64,000 bases of DNA from WJJR01 sp964440935 (GTDB lineage Bacteria > Zixibacteria > MSB-5A5 > WJJR01): the NCBI GenBank assembly GCA_964440935.1, contig CAYTTY010000012.1, positions 25,347 to 89,346 on the forward strand. The letters are read 5' to 3'. Each line of letters starts with the position of its first letter. Position 1 is the first letter of the stretch. This document shows, piece by piece, positions 16,885-25,253 of the stretch. The notes beneath the pieces are model-generated. The model saw only the letters and a program-made list of their open reading frames with translations. It searched no databases and was not told the origin of the DNA. The position numbers and the translations under genes were made by a program.

Positions 16885-18573
16885 ATGATTGGCTGGCAAC
16901 TTGTTCGATTGACAAACGAAGCAGCCACCCATCTGAGAGGCGGAATCGTCGAATCGTTGCGTTTCGACCAATCGAGTGGGCGGCTATTGCTGCAGCTCGG
17001 TTCGCGTCATGGCAAGCGTTTCGTGGTGGTCGGAGTCCGTCCACCGAAGCCCACATTATATTGGGTAACCCGTCGGACCGATCTGCCTTCGGCATCCGCC
17101 TATGACCCCACCGAACGATTTAATCGATTGAGGGATAGCAGGTTAACGGATATTGCCCTGCCTCGGGCGGACCGCCTGCTACGGCTGGATTTCGATAAAC
17201 AGAAGGATGACACAACCCAGGCGTTCAGTCTGTGGCTGGGTTGGATGGGGGGATCGGGGAACATTTGGCTGACCGACCGCCGGGAAAACACAGTCCTCGA
17301 AATGCTGTGGAAGACATCGGCGCAGTCAATCGGCCAACCGTTCGAGTTACCGAAGCCTCCGCCACTGGTGAATTGGCAGAAAATGACCTTTCCCGACTAC
17401 TCAAAGGAGCGAGAGGAAAACAGCGATCTACCGTTGGGGCGGTTCCTCAGGAAACGTCTCTGGGGAATCGATGACGAGTTGTCTGAATACATCGAATCCG
17501 AATCAGTGAGCGATGACTTGTGGGAGGAATTCTCCGGTGTCATCAGTCGACTCCGTGAGATAGTCGATCCGCAAACGCCGCTACGGATCAAGCGAGACGA
17601 ACGAAAAGCGCCGAAGATCGTCCCAAATCCGGATGCTGCGTCGAGCACTGATTCCACCACCTCCCTCGCGCATATTCTCTCAAAGCTGGATCGCGAAGAG
17701 GTTCAAGTGGCGCGACACGAAGAGCGCATTCACAAGGCGCGATCTCAAGTCCAGAGCCGTGTGAAGCAATTGCGACGACGGCTTCGGTCATTGGACCAAG
17801 CGATTTCAGAGGGAGAGCGGGCTGAACCCACCAAAAGACTAGGTGATTTGCTCAACGCCAATCGGCATCTCATCAAACGTGGACAAGCCTCGGTTGAGGT
17901 AACCGATTGGGAGCAGGGGGGAACACAGGTCGTCTCCCTCGATCCGAAGTTGAGTCCGCAGGAGAATATCGAATCCTACTACAAGCGCGCCCGCAAACTG
18001 GCGCGTGGTGCCGAGCAGGCCACAAACGCCAAGCCTCAGATTGAGCATGATTTGTACGAGGCCGAAGAGCAATTGGACCGACTCGATGACGAGGATTTAG
18101 GTCCGGACGAACTTGAGTCGCTAACGGCGGCTTCGAACCAGCGTTCCGAACGCACCGGTCGTTCGTCGCAAGCACAGGCTCCACGCGTACCCTACCGCGA
18201 ATTCGCCGTTGGCAAGTTCACCATCCTGGTTGGCAAGTCACGACGTGACAACGATGAGCTGACTCTCCATGTCGCGCGGCCCCATGATCTCTTCTTGCAT
18301 GCGGACAAGGTGGGCGGATCGCATGTGATTATCCGGGTGCCGGAGAAGGGACGGGGCGTCCCCCGCGACGTGCTGACGGTGGCCGCCCAGGCGGCCGCCT
18401 ATTTCTCGAAGGCCAAGCATTCAAGCGTCGTCCCGGTGATCTACACCGAGGTGCGTCATGTGAGCAAATCCCGCAAGGCCCCGCCGGGGCTGGTGCGGGT
18501 GTCGCGCGAGCAGTCGGTCATGGTGGAACCGGCGCCGCCACCCGGGTATCACGATGACGATCGGGACTCGTGA
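16885..18573 (+). CDS. rqcH: NFACT family protein, RqcH-like ribosome quality control factor
   Basis: About 562 residues. The N-terminal NFACT-N domain (about 1-190) is followed by long charged helices with coiled-coil character (about 210-390) and a C-terminal NFACT-R domain with YREFAVGKFTILVGKSRRDN, HVARPHDLFLHADKVGGSHV and VPVIYTEVRHVSKSRKAPPG. RqcH proteins bind stalled 50S subunits with peptidyl-tRNA and recruit tRNA-Ala for C-terminal alanine tailing; older annotation calls them fibronectin-binding proteins. I chose ATG 16885 because no Shine-Dalgarno sequence supports the upstream TTG at 16846, which overlaps the promoter. The gene stands alone, divergent from yicC. Confidence 0.85.
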   Translation: MIGWQLVRLTNEAATHLRGGIVESLRFDQSSGRLLLQLGSRHGKRFVVVGVRPPKPTLYWVTRRTDLPSASAYDPTERFNRLRDSRLTDIALPRADRLLRLDFDKQKDDTTQAFSLWLGWMGGSGNIWLTDRRENTVLEMLWKTSAQSIGQPFELPKPPPLVNWQKMTFPDYSKEREENSDLPLGRFLRKRLWGIDDELSEYIESESVSDDLWEEFSGVISRLREIVDPQTPLRIKRDERKAPKIVPNPDAASSTDSTTSLAHILSKLDREEVQVARHEERIHKARSQVQSRVKQLRRRLRSLDQAISEGERAEPTKRLGDLLNANRHLIKRGQASVEVTDWEQGGTQVVSLDPKLSPQENIESYYKRARKLARGAEQATNAKPQIEHDLYEAEEQLDRLDDEDLGPDELESLTAASNQRSERTGRSSQAQAPRVPYREFAVGKFTILVGKSRRDNDELTLHVARPHDLFLHADKVGGSHVIIRVPEKGRGVPRDVLTVAAQAAAYFSKAKHSSVVPVIYTEVRHVSKSRKAPPGLVRVSREQSVMVEPAPPPGYHDDDRDS

Positions 18574-18630
18574 ATGGTCTTGGTAAAGCGGCATTTGGCC
18601 ACTATATTCAGGAAATCTGAGGATGAGCCA

Positions 18631-19002
18631 ATGGGTGCGAAAATTGTCATAATTGTGGTCTTAGTCGGCGTGTTTGTCGCCGGCTATTTCCTCTTTTTCC
18701 AGGACAGTTCGGGCGGTCCGCAAATGTTGGAACAGGACAAGTTTGTGGACGCCTATGTCGAACTGGCGGCGTTGGCGGAACGGATGCCGATCGGGACCCC
18801 AGAATATGATCGCGAGAAGAGGCGGGTCTTAGAATCGATGGGGCTGACACCCGAACAGGTCGAAAAGGCACTGGCGGCATACAATGAACATCCCGAACAG
18901 TGGCAGCCGGTTTGGGAACGGATTCAAGCGGAATTGGAGGAACGGCAACAGGAATTGGAACCGGCGTCGGCCCCCCCCCCCACTCCAGCGGATACAACCT
19001 GA
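18631..19002 (+). CDS. Small membrane-anchored protein of unknown function
   Basis: About 123 residues. The ATG at 18631 has a GAGGATGAG ribosome-binding site. Residues 3-20 form one transmembrane segment (KIVIIVVLVGVFVAGYF), followed by a mostly helical, glutamate- and glutamine-rich domain (QMLEQDKFVDAYVELAALAE, LTPEQVEKALAAYN) and a proline-rich tail. The opening of the soluble part looks like a short helical repeat used for protein contacts, but no family is recognised. The tail is encoded across a run of eleven C residues (18971-18981), which could slip. It follows the RqcH-like gene at 57 bp. Confidence 0.65.
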   Translation: MGAKIVIIVVLVGVFVAGYFLFFQDSSGGPQMLEQDKFVDAYVELAALAERMPIGTPEYDREKRRVLESMGLTPEQVEKALAAYNEHPEQWQPVWERIQAELEERQQELEPASAPPPTPADTT

Positions 19003-19097
19003 CACATTCCATATCGCATCTCGTCTTACAGCCGCGCAGGGTTGGTCACGATCAGCAGAAGCGCGGCAATTCTTTTTGAAGCACGTCGATATTCGTC

Positions 19098-20249
19098 ATG
19101 AGCACGACACCACCGAACCGTCCCCATTGTCCCCATTTCTCATCGGGTCCGTGCGCCAAGCGCCCGGAGTGGACGCCACTGTCTCTGGCGACGGCTCTGG
19201 TTGGACGGTCGCACCGCTCGGATGCCGGCAAGAAGCGAATTGCCGATGCAATCAACCGCACCAGAAAGCTTCTCGAAATACCCGATTCCTTCCGGCTTGG
19301 TGTCGTTCCCGGCTCTGATACGGGCGCATTTGAACTAGCGATGTGGACACTTCTGGGTGCACGGGCGGTTGATGTACTCGTGTGGGAGAGTTTCTCCGCC
19401 GGATGGGCAACTGATGTTACCAAGCAGTTGCCGCTCGACGATGTACGGGTGCTGAAGGCCGACTACGGGACATTGCCGGATCTCGGTTCTGTCTCATTTG
19501 ATCGAGACGTTGTCTTCGTCTGGAATGGCACGACCAGCGGTGTGAAGCTGCCCGACGGTTCATGGATTGATGAGAACCGCGAGGGACTGACTCTCTGTGA
19601 TGCCACATCGGCGGCGTTTGCCATGGAATTGCCGTGGGACCATTTGGACGTGGTGACATTTTCGTGGCAGAAGTGTCTGGGCGGTGAGGCCGGGCACGGG
19701 ATGATTGCGCTCGGTCCGCGTGCGGTTGAACGGCTCGAAAACTACACACCACCGTGGCCGCTACCGAAAGTCTTCCGACTGACAAAGAATGGGAAATTGA
19801 TTGAGGGGATTTTCAAGGGCGTAACGATTAACACGCCGTCGATGTTGTGCGTCGAGGACTGGCTTGATGCACTCTTGTGGGGTGAGTCGCAAGGTGGACT
19901 GAGAGGTCTCATCAAGAAGTCGGAAGGCAACCTGGCGCTGATTGCGGAGTGGGTTGAGAACTCCGATGACTTCGCATTTCTCGCATCCGACCCACGTACG
20001 CGGTCGAATACATCGGTCTGTCTTAAGATCATTGCGCCGTGGTTTGGGGCGCTGCCAGATGACGAGCAGAAGAAACGTGTCAACAAGATCGCATCACTGT
20101 TGGCCCATGACGGTGTCGCATTCGACATCGCCGGCTACCGTGATGCGCCCCCGGGAATTCGCATCTGGGCGGGGCCGACTGTTGAACGAGACGATATCGC
20201 CGCGGTGTTGCCCTGGCTTGATTGGGCGCTGGCCGAAGTGGCGAAGTGA
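19098..20249 (+). CDS. serC: Phosphoserine aminotransferase
   Basis: A 383-residue class V PLP aminotransferase. Family features are FSSGPCAKRP at the N-terminus, VPGSDTGAFELAMWTLLG, VWNGTTSGVKLPDG, LCDATSAAFAMELPW, and the PLP-lysine motif TFSWQKCLGGEAGHGM. This matches the SerC subtype found in alphaproteobacteria and methanogens. It converts 3-phosphohydroxypyruvate to O-phosphoserine. serA follows at 24 bp and serB overlaps serA, so all three steps of serine synthesis form one operon. No clear Shine-Dalgarno sequence precedes the ATG at 19098. Confidence 0.93.
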   Translation: MSTTPPNRPHCPHFSSGPCAKRPEWTPLSLATALVGRSHRSDAGKKRIADAINRTRKLLEIPDSFRLGVVPGSDTGAFELAMWTLLGARAVDVLVWESFSAGWATDVTKQLPLDDVRVLKADYGTLPDLGSVSFDRDVVFVWNGTTSGVKLPDGSWIDENREGLTLCDATSAAFAMELPWDHLDVVTFSWQKCLGGEAGHGMIALGPRAVERLENYTPPWPLPKVFRLTKNGKLIEGIFKGVTINTPSMLCVEDWLDALLWGESQGGLRGLIKKSEGNLALIAEWVENSDDFAFLASDPRTRSNTSVCLKIIAPWFGALPDDEQKKRVNKIASLLAHDGVAFDIAGYRDAPPGIRIWAGPTVERDDIAAVLPWLDWALAEVAK

Positions 20250-20273
20250 TCGATAACAAGAAGGACATAGTGC

Positions 20274-21860
20274 ATGCCAAGACAGATTTTGATTGCTGAT
20301 AAGATTGCCGACGATGGGATCAATTTCCTGAGATCGAAACCCGAGTATGATGTCACGGTGACAACCGGACTCGCCGAAGATGAACTGTGCCGGGTCATCG
20401 AGCCGTGTCATGCCGTGGTTGTGCGCAGTGCCACGAGCATCAGTGAACGTGTCATATCATCAGCACCCCAACTGGCCGTGATCGGACGCGCGGGCATTGG
20501 TATCGATAACATTGACATTGAAGCGGCAACGGCGCGCGGCGTCGTGGTGCTGAATACACCCGATGCCAACGCGACGACAACAGCAGAGCTGACGATCGCG
20601 CATTTGCTGTCGTTGAGTCGCAACCTGCCCACCGCCGATCAGTCGGTACGCAACGGCCAGTGGGAACGCAGTGCCCTCACCGGGATTGAAGTGGCTGGGA
20701 AGATTCTGGGCATCGTGGGGTATGGTACGATCGGCCGGTTGGTTGCCAAGCGTGCTAAGGCGCTGGAGATGTCATTGCTGGTGCATGATCCCTACGTCAC
20801 CGATGACGTCATTGCGGAGACCGGCGGTACCGCCGTGGATTTAAACACTCTTTTGTCGCAGTCGGACTATGTCACATTACATGCCCCCGTGACGGCGCAA
20901 ACGCGTTCGATGATCGGCGCAAAGCAGTTATCCCTGATGAAGCCGAGCGCACGGCTGATTAACTGCGCGCGCGGGGCCTTGGTCGACGAAGAAGCGCTAA
21001 TCCAGGCGTTGGAAGCCGGGACAATTGCCGGCGCCGCGCTCGACGTGTACGCCAATGAACCGCCTGAGGGTTCGCGTCTGTTGACATTTCCCAATGTTGT
21101 CTTCACACCGCATTTGGGCGCATCGACGCGTGAAGCACAGGTCGCTGCCGGAATGCAAATTGCAACACAGATCGATACGTTTCTGCGTTCGGGTGAAGCG
21201 ATTAATGCCGTTAATCTCTCCCCCGTCTCGCGTGAGCAACTGGCCAAACTCAAACCGTTTCAGAATCTGGCGCGCGCGCTGGGACGGTTGCTGTCGACAC
21301 TGGCGCCTGAAGCGCTCAAGCGTGTTGAGATTACACTGGCAGGCGGACCATCCGGTGTCAATGTCAGTCATGTCGCCACCGAGACGCTGATTGGAATTCT
21401 CGCCGATCATCATCGCGGGCCGGTCAACCAGGTCAACGCGGCGCATCTCGCTAGGCGCCAGGGATTGAGTGTTGTCGAATCACGCGCGGCGGAATCCTCT
21501 GAGTATCACACGCTCCTCCAAGTCGTCGGCAAGACCACCAACCATGAGCTGTCGGTTGCCGGAACGTTGTTTGATGAACGGCATCCGCGACTGGTGCGCA
21601 TTGATGATTTGAAGATCGAAGCGATTCTCGAAGGGCAACTACTGATTACACGCCATAGCGATCGCCCCGGTGTCGTGGCCGCCATCAGCGGTGCGATTGC
21701 CGAGGCCGGTGTGAACATCACGCGTATGCACCTGGGGCCTGTTGGTGATCAGGGATTGGCAGTGGCCGTCATTGGTCTCGACCAGCCGTTACCGACCAGC
21801 GCGCGCGATGCGATCCTCTCCATCGATACCATTCTGAACATTCACGAGCTGGCGCTGTGA
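20274..21860 (+). CDS. serA: D-3-phosphoglycerate dehydrogenase (with ACT domain)
   Basis: A 528-residue enzyme, the long SerA type. Order: substrate-binding domain, NAD domain with GIVGYGTIGRL (146-156), catalytic Arg in NCARGALVDEEAL, His in FTPHLGAST, an intervening domain (about 320-450) and a C-terminal ACT domain with RPGVVAAISGAIAEAGVNI. The ACT domain normally mediates serine feedback inhibition. It oxidises 3-phosphoglycerate to phosphohydroxypyruvate. The start follows an AAGGAC ribosome-binding site. The 3' end overlaps serB by 4 bp. Confidence 0.97.
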   Translation: MPRQILIADKIADDGINFLRSKPEYDVTVTTGLAEDELCRVIEPCHAVVVRSATSISERVISSAPQLAVIGRAGIGIDNIDIEAATARGVVVLNTPDANATTTAELTIAHLLSLSRNLPTADQSVRNGQWERSALTGIEVAGKILGIVGYGTIGRLVAKRAKALEMSLLVHDPYVTDDVIAETGGTAVDLNTLLSQSDYVTLHAPVTAQTRSMIGAKQLSLMKPSARLINCARGALVDEEALIQALEAGTIAGAALDVYANEPPEGSRLLTFPNVVFTPHLGASTREAQVAAGMQIATQIDTFLRSGEAINAVNLSPVSREQLAKLKPFQNLARALGRLLSTLAPEALKRVEITLAGGPSGVNVSHVATETLIGILADHHRGPVNQVNAAHLARRQGLSVVESRAAESSEYHTLLQVVGKTTNHELSVAGTLFDERHPRLVRIDDLKIEAILEGQLLITRHSDRPGVVAAISGAIAEAGVNITRMHLGPVGDQGLAVAVIGLDQPLPTSARDAILSIDTILNIHELAL

Positions 21861-22540
21861 CATCCGATAGTCCACAAACACAGCGCATCGACACCGTCAT
21901 CTTCGACTGCGACAGCACGTTGTCGTCGATTGAAGGCATCGACGAATTGGCCGAACGTGCGGGCGTTGGCGAGCAGATTCGTGAACTGACCAAGGCGGCG
22001 ATGGCAGGTGACATTAAACTCGAAGACGTGTATGGTAAGCGTCTCGATTTGATTCGTCCCAATGCAGATGATCTGGCGTGGCTGGGCCGGCGATACTGCG
22101 AGATGATCGTTGATGGTGCACACCACGTGATTGCCACACTTCAAGTGACGGGACGGGCAGTGCATATTGTCAGCGGTGGGGTATTACAGGCGCTTCACGT
22201 GCTCGCGGAGGAATTGAAGATAACTCGATCACATGTCGTGGGTGTCCCGGTGACTCTGTCTGACGACGGCACATATATCGGCTATGACGCGACGGCTCCC
22301 ACGTCACGCTCAGGCGGCAAGACCGAAGTCATTCGCGGCATTACTGCGAATGGACGACGCGCGGTAATGATCGGTGATGGAGTCACTGATTTGGAGGCGC
22401 AGAGTCTGGGGATACCGGTGATCGGGTTTGGTGGTGTTGTGATACGTGAGGCCGTCAAGGCACAGGCCGATGCGTGGGTCAATGGGCCATCGTTGTTGGG
22501 TGTGTTAGCGACAATTGAGAGGTTGGAGATGGAGTTCTAG
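21857..22540 (+). CDS. serB: Phosphoserine phosphatase (HAD superfamily)
   Basis: A 227-residue HAD phosphatase. Motif I is DCDST (D17, D19), the SerB-type variant DXDST, followed by SIEGIDELAERAG. Motif II is the Ser in HIVSGG, and motifs III/IV lie at SGGKTEVI and MIGDGVTDLEA. It removes phosphate from O-phosphoserine to give serine. The GTG start overlaps the serA TGA stop (GTGA), so coupling is expected. It is the last gene of serC-serA-serB; a hairpin repeat follows 8 bp after the stop and may terminate the operon. Confidence 0.93.
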   Translation: MTSDSPQTQRIDTVIFDCDSTLSSIEGIDELAERAGVGEQIRELTKAAMAGDIKLEDVYGKRLDLIRPNADDLAWLGRRYCEMIVDGAHHVIATLQVTGRAVHIVSGGVLQALHVLAEELKITRSHVVGVPVTLSDDGTYIGYDATAPTSRSGGKTEVIRGITANGRRAVMIGDGVTDLEAQSLGIPVIGFGGVVIREAVKAQADAWVNGPSLLGVLATIERLEMEF

Positions 22541-22548
22541 TGTACCTT

Positions 22549-22593
22549 GTGGCCCTGATGGCGCTTTTTGCCATCAGGGCTTGCGTAACTCAC
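22549..22593 (+). repeat. Dispersed hairpin repeat, copy 1, directly after serB
   Basis: GTGGCCCTGATGGCG, a T-rich loop, then CCATCAGGGC and TTGCGTAACTCAC. The stem pairs CCTGATGGC with GCCATCAGG. Other copies lie at 22981-23022 and 54785-54828, both inverted. It may also serve as a transcription terminator for serB. Confidence 0.7.
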
Positions 22594-22614
22594 ATTGGCT
22601 GTCACTGCGATTTA

Positions 22615-22650
22615 GAGTGAATGTCAGAAGTATTTTCCGTTTGGGATTGC
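22615..22650 (+). repeat. Terminal-repeat copy of the IS630-related family
   Basis: After TA (22613-22614) comes GAGTGAATGTCAG and then TTTTCCGTTTGGGA, a close match to the ends of the resident IS630-type element. No clear partner end of its own; the facing end at 22893-22921 could belong to it or to the copy at 22797. Confidence 0.6.
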
Positions 22651-22677
22651 GATCCGTACTGTCACCAGGGTTCCCCG

Positions 22678-22789
22678 CTGTCATCCCCTCGAAAGAGGGG
22701 ATCCATTTTGCTTTTGGCCACCACTCACCGTCTGAACTTGGATTCACGCTTTCGCCCTTCGGCTCGCTCAGGACAAGCGGGAATGACAA
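22678..22789. repeat. Palindromic repeat with GTCAT ends
   Basis: The element begins GTCATCCCC and ends GGGAATGAC. Both halves hold copies of the widespread GTCATYCCCGCGAAAGCGGG-type palindrome (22679-22703 and 22738-22789 in opposite orientations). Related palindromes occur at 29137-29195 and 30805-30887. No reading frame. Confidence 0.55.
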
Positions 22790-22796
22790 CGAGTTA

Positions 22797-22921
22797 TAGC
22801 AATTATCAAAATTCCGTTCCGGTGTTCGGGGCCGTCGCATGGCCGTCCAGGCCAGAGGGTACGGGCGAGGCGCCCGTACTGCATCGCCTTCTCAATCGGA
22901 AGATAGTTCTGAGAATCGCTC
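22797..22921. mobile_element. 125-bp MITE with IS630-type ends
   Basis: It is flanked by TA on both sides (22795-22796 and 22922-22923). The left end TAGCAATTATCA...TTCCG and the right end, read inverted, GAGCGATTCTCAG...TTCCGATTGAG both match the terminal repeats of the IS630 element 125 bp downstream. The interior is GC-rich (a GTACGGGCGAGG / CGCCCGTAC palindrome) and noncoding. Confidence 0.65.
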
Positions 22922-22980
22922 TACAAAGCCGTTCTAGCGGTTTCTTGTGTTTTTGATATGTCTCAGTAAAGACGAAGCGT

Positions 22981-23022
22981 GAGTCAAGCGAGCCCTGATG
23001 GCAAAGAACGCCATCAGGGCCA
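22981..23022 (-). repeat. Dispersed hairpin repeat, copy 2
   Basis: Inverted relative to copy 1. On the minus strand it reads GGCCCTGATGGCG, TTCTTT, GCCATCAGGGCT, then CGCTTGACTC. It lies 24 bp outside the left end of the IS630 element. Confidence 0.65.
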
Positions 23023-23046
23023 TAAATCTGCTCGGTGTTCCGTTTA

Positions 23047-24159
23047 GAGCGATTGTCAGATTAAATTTCCGATTGCGGCGGTTTGGCTGGTGCGTTGTGG
23101 GTTGTCGATCACATCGAGAATGGCGTGATCCAAGCGTTCGAGTAATTGGTCGAGATGGCGACAGATATAGTTGTTGAACCAGGTGGCCTTCATCACCAGC
23201 CAGATGCGTTCAATCGGGTTGAGATCGGGGGAGTAGGGCGGCAGATACATCACCTCCCACCCGTGCCAATTCAACGATTTGCGTTTGTGCCAGGAGGCAT
23301 TGTCGACAATGAGGATGTTGCGTCGTCGCTGGACGGTCACCGATCGGTCTGCTTCATTGAGGAACGCTTGGAAGGTGTCCGAGTCCGAATGAGACGCTTC
23401 GATGGCAAAGAACTCGCCGGTGCGGGGACAGACCATCCCCATGACATTCATCCGCAGGTGATCGCCGTTTTTGGTGCTGCGGGTCTTGTGACCCTTTTTG
23501 TCCCAGCGCCGTCGGGGTCGCGGATCCCCCTCGAATCCCGACTCGTCGGCAAACCATAACTCGACGTCGGGATCCTGGCTAAGTTCCTGTAGCTGTTGCC
23601 GAAACGCCTCCCGCAGAACCTCATCCTGACGATCCGGCCACGGTTGTGGCACCTTGAGGGCAAAGCCCTGCCGATGGAAGAATCGCACCACCGTTTCATA
23701 GCTGCACTCCACCTGATAGGTCTCAGAGAGGTAGCCGTGGAACGCCTTGGCGGTCCAAAACGTGCGGTCCGCCTGTTCGGGGTCGCTGATCAGACGGGCG
23801 AACTGCGTGGCTTGTTCGCCTCGAAGAATCGCTGTCCGACCGGGACGTTTCTGCACAATCAACCCATCCACACCGCGGTCGTTGAATGCTTTAACCCAAC
23901 TGCGCAGCGACCGCTCCGTCACCACCAACGCCGCGCACACGGTGTCACGCGGTGTGCCGGCCAGCAGAAACTGAATCGCGGTACAGCGGACCGACGTTTC
24001 GGGTGAACCCACACGCCCCGCCCCCTTCAACTCCTGGATACTCGCGTTCTCCGGATTCGGCTCGAGTGCGCGGCGTGCCATGAACACACCATGCCGTAAT
24101 CACTTACAAAAGTCTAGAATTTTCTGGCCCCAAACGGAAAATATTTATGACAATCGCTC
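23047..24159 (-). mobile_element. IS630-type insertion sequence, apparently complete
   Basis: An 1113-bp element flanked by a TA duplication (23045-23046 and 24160-24161), the target preference of IS630/Tc1-mariner elements. The 30-bp imperfect terminal repeats begin GAGCGATTGTCA, differ over a 7-bp AT-rich stretch, and resume with TTTCCG. One intact transposase gene fills it. The element sits exactly at the 3' end of yraN and supplies the third base of its stop codon. Terminal-repeat relatives are scattered at 5853, 22615, 22797-22921, 30924-31179 and 63945. Confidence 0.85.
23056..24081 (-). CDS. IS630 family DDE transposase
   Basis: About 341 residues. The N-terminal half contains a helix-turn-helix with ALVVTERSLRSWVKAFNDRG and a second winged-helix part. 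The catalytic DDE residues are seen in FADESGFEGD (first Asp), LIVDNASWHKRK (second Asp) and SPDLNPIERIWLVMK (Glu), the usual IS630 spacing. There is no frameshift or internal stop, so it is potentially active. A GTG at 24087 is also in frame, 2 codons upstream of the ATG chosen. It is orientated opposite to serB and parallel to yraN. Confidence 0.92.
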   Translation of the reverse strand: MARRALEPNPENASIQELKGAGRVGSPETSVRCTAIQFLLAGTPRDTVCAALVVTERSLRSWVKAFNDRGVDGLIVQKRPGRTAILRGEQATQFARLISDPEQADRTFWTAKAFHGYLSETYQVECSYETVVRFFHRQGFALKVPQPWPDRQDEVLREAFRQQLQELSQDPDVELWFADESGFEGDPRPRRRWDKKGHKTRSTKNGDHLRMNVMGMVCPRTGEFFAIEASHSDSDTFQAFLNEADRSVTVQRRRNILIVDNASWHKRKSLNWHGWEVMYLPPYSPDLNPIERIWLVMKATWFNNYICRHLDQLLERLDHAILDVIDNPQRTSQTAAIGNLI

Positions 24160-24563
24160 TATTCCTCGTCAAGGACGTCATCAGCGGTGAATGCGCCGCG
24201 TACGTGCGTGATGGCACGATGACCCGAGGAGTCCTGTGGGGCAACGGTGACGACATCGAAGCGGTAGCCGCCGGGCATGTCGGGGGCGTTTTCGATATAG
24301 GCGCCGGCGGCGCGGATGATGGCCGATTGCTTTTGGGGTGTGATCCATTCCAGTGGATCACCAAAAGAGACCGTGCGCGCGGATTTGACTTCGACAAACA
24401 CAATCGTTTCACCATCGCGAACGATCAGATCGATTTCGTTACGGGTATACGGTGAACGCCAGTTACGGGACAGAATCAGACAGCCATTCGATTCGAGATA
24501 GCGCGCGGCTTGCTCCTCTCCATCGCGTCCGGTGTGCTGGTGATGGTCGGGAGACGGGGTCAT
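24159..24563 (-). CDS. yraN: YraN / UPF0102 family putative endonuclease
   Basis: A 134-residue protein. It opens with GRDGEEQAARYLESNGC and RNWRSPYTRNEIDLIVRDGETIVFVEVKSA, the Holliday-junction-resolvase-like nuclease core with acidic D and E residues and the E-V-K motif, then SAIIRAAGAYI and YRFDVVTV. The protein family function is unproven. Its last codon is immediately followed by the TA duplication of the IS630 insertion, and the stop TAG is formed by that TA plus the first base of the insertion sequence, so the native C-terminus may have been a few residues different. It follows rnhB by 11 bp. Confidence 0.88.
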   Translation of the reverse strand: MTPSPDHHQHTGRDGEEQAARYLESNGCLILSRNWRSPYTRNEIDLIVRDGETIVFVEVKSARTVSFGDPLEWITPQKQSAIIRAAGAYIENAPDMPGGYRFDVVTVAPQDSSGHRAITHVRGAFTADDVLDEE

Positions 24564-24574
24564 TGTTGTGGCTC

Positions 24575-25231
24575 TTAGATTTCCAGACGATTCTGTTGCC
24601 AGTCGCGCACAGGTGTGAATGACTTACGGTGTATCGGAGACGGACCCAATCGCGATAACGCGGTGAGGTGTTCCGGCGTCGCGTACCCTTTATGACGCAC
24701 AAACCCGTATCCGGGAAACTGCCGCTCGTAATCTTCCATGATGCGGTCGCGGATTTCTTTGGCAATGATCGATGCAGCGCCAATGGAGATGCACAACTTG
24801 TCACCGTCGACAATGGCGCGTTGGGGTATGTCCAGATTGGGAATGCGGAACTTACCGTCAACCAAAACCGCTTCGGCTTTCACCGGCAGCTCATCGAGTG
24901 CGAGACGCATTGCCGTGTAGCTGGCCTGCAGGATGTTCTGGGAATCGATCCCGGCCGGATCGACCAGACCGACTCCCCATGAGAGCGCTTTCTCACAGAT
25001 ATTAGGATACAGAGCAATGCGTTGGGCTGCACTGAGGAGCTTGGAATCGGTGATGCCGGTCCCGTCGAAATCCTGCGGCAAGATCACGGCGACTGCAACA
25101 ACCGGACCGGCTAACGGACCGCGTCCGACTTCATCGACGCCGGCCACACAGCGCCAGCCGCGATCCCAGAATTGGCGTTCGTACTCCCAGCGATCGGATT
25201 GGACATTCTGCCTGGGGACCCTCTGCGCCAT
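24575..25231 (-). CDS. rnhB: Ribonuclease HII
   Basis: A 218-residue enzyme that cleaves RNA in RNA-DNA hybrids, including single ribonucleotides. Catalytic acidic residues are seen in VAGVDEVGRGPLAGPVV (Asp, Glu), the middle AVLVDGKFRIP (Asp) and the C-terminal DYERQFPGYGFVRHKGYAT (Asp). Other family blocks are ITDSKLLSAAQR and GAASIIAKEIRDRIM. It follows rplS at 22 bp in the usual rplS-rnhB-yraN order. Confidence 0.96.
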   Translation of the reverse strand: MAQRVPRQNVQSDRWEYERQFWDRGWRCVAGVDEVGRGPLAGPVVAVAVILPQDFDGTGITDSKLLSAAQRIALYPNICEKALSWGVGLVDPAGIDSQNILQASYTAMRLALDELPVKAEAVLVDGKFRIPNLDIPQRAIVDGDKLCISIGAASIIAKEIRDRIMEDYERQFPGYGFVRHKGYATPEHLTALSRLGPSPIHRKSFTPVRDWQQNRLEI

Positions 25232-25253
25232 GCCAATGTCCAGCGTCCCGTGA

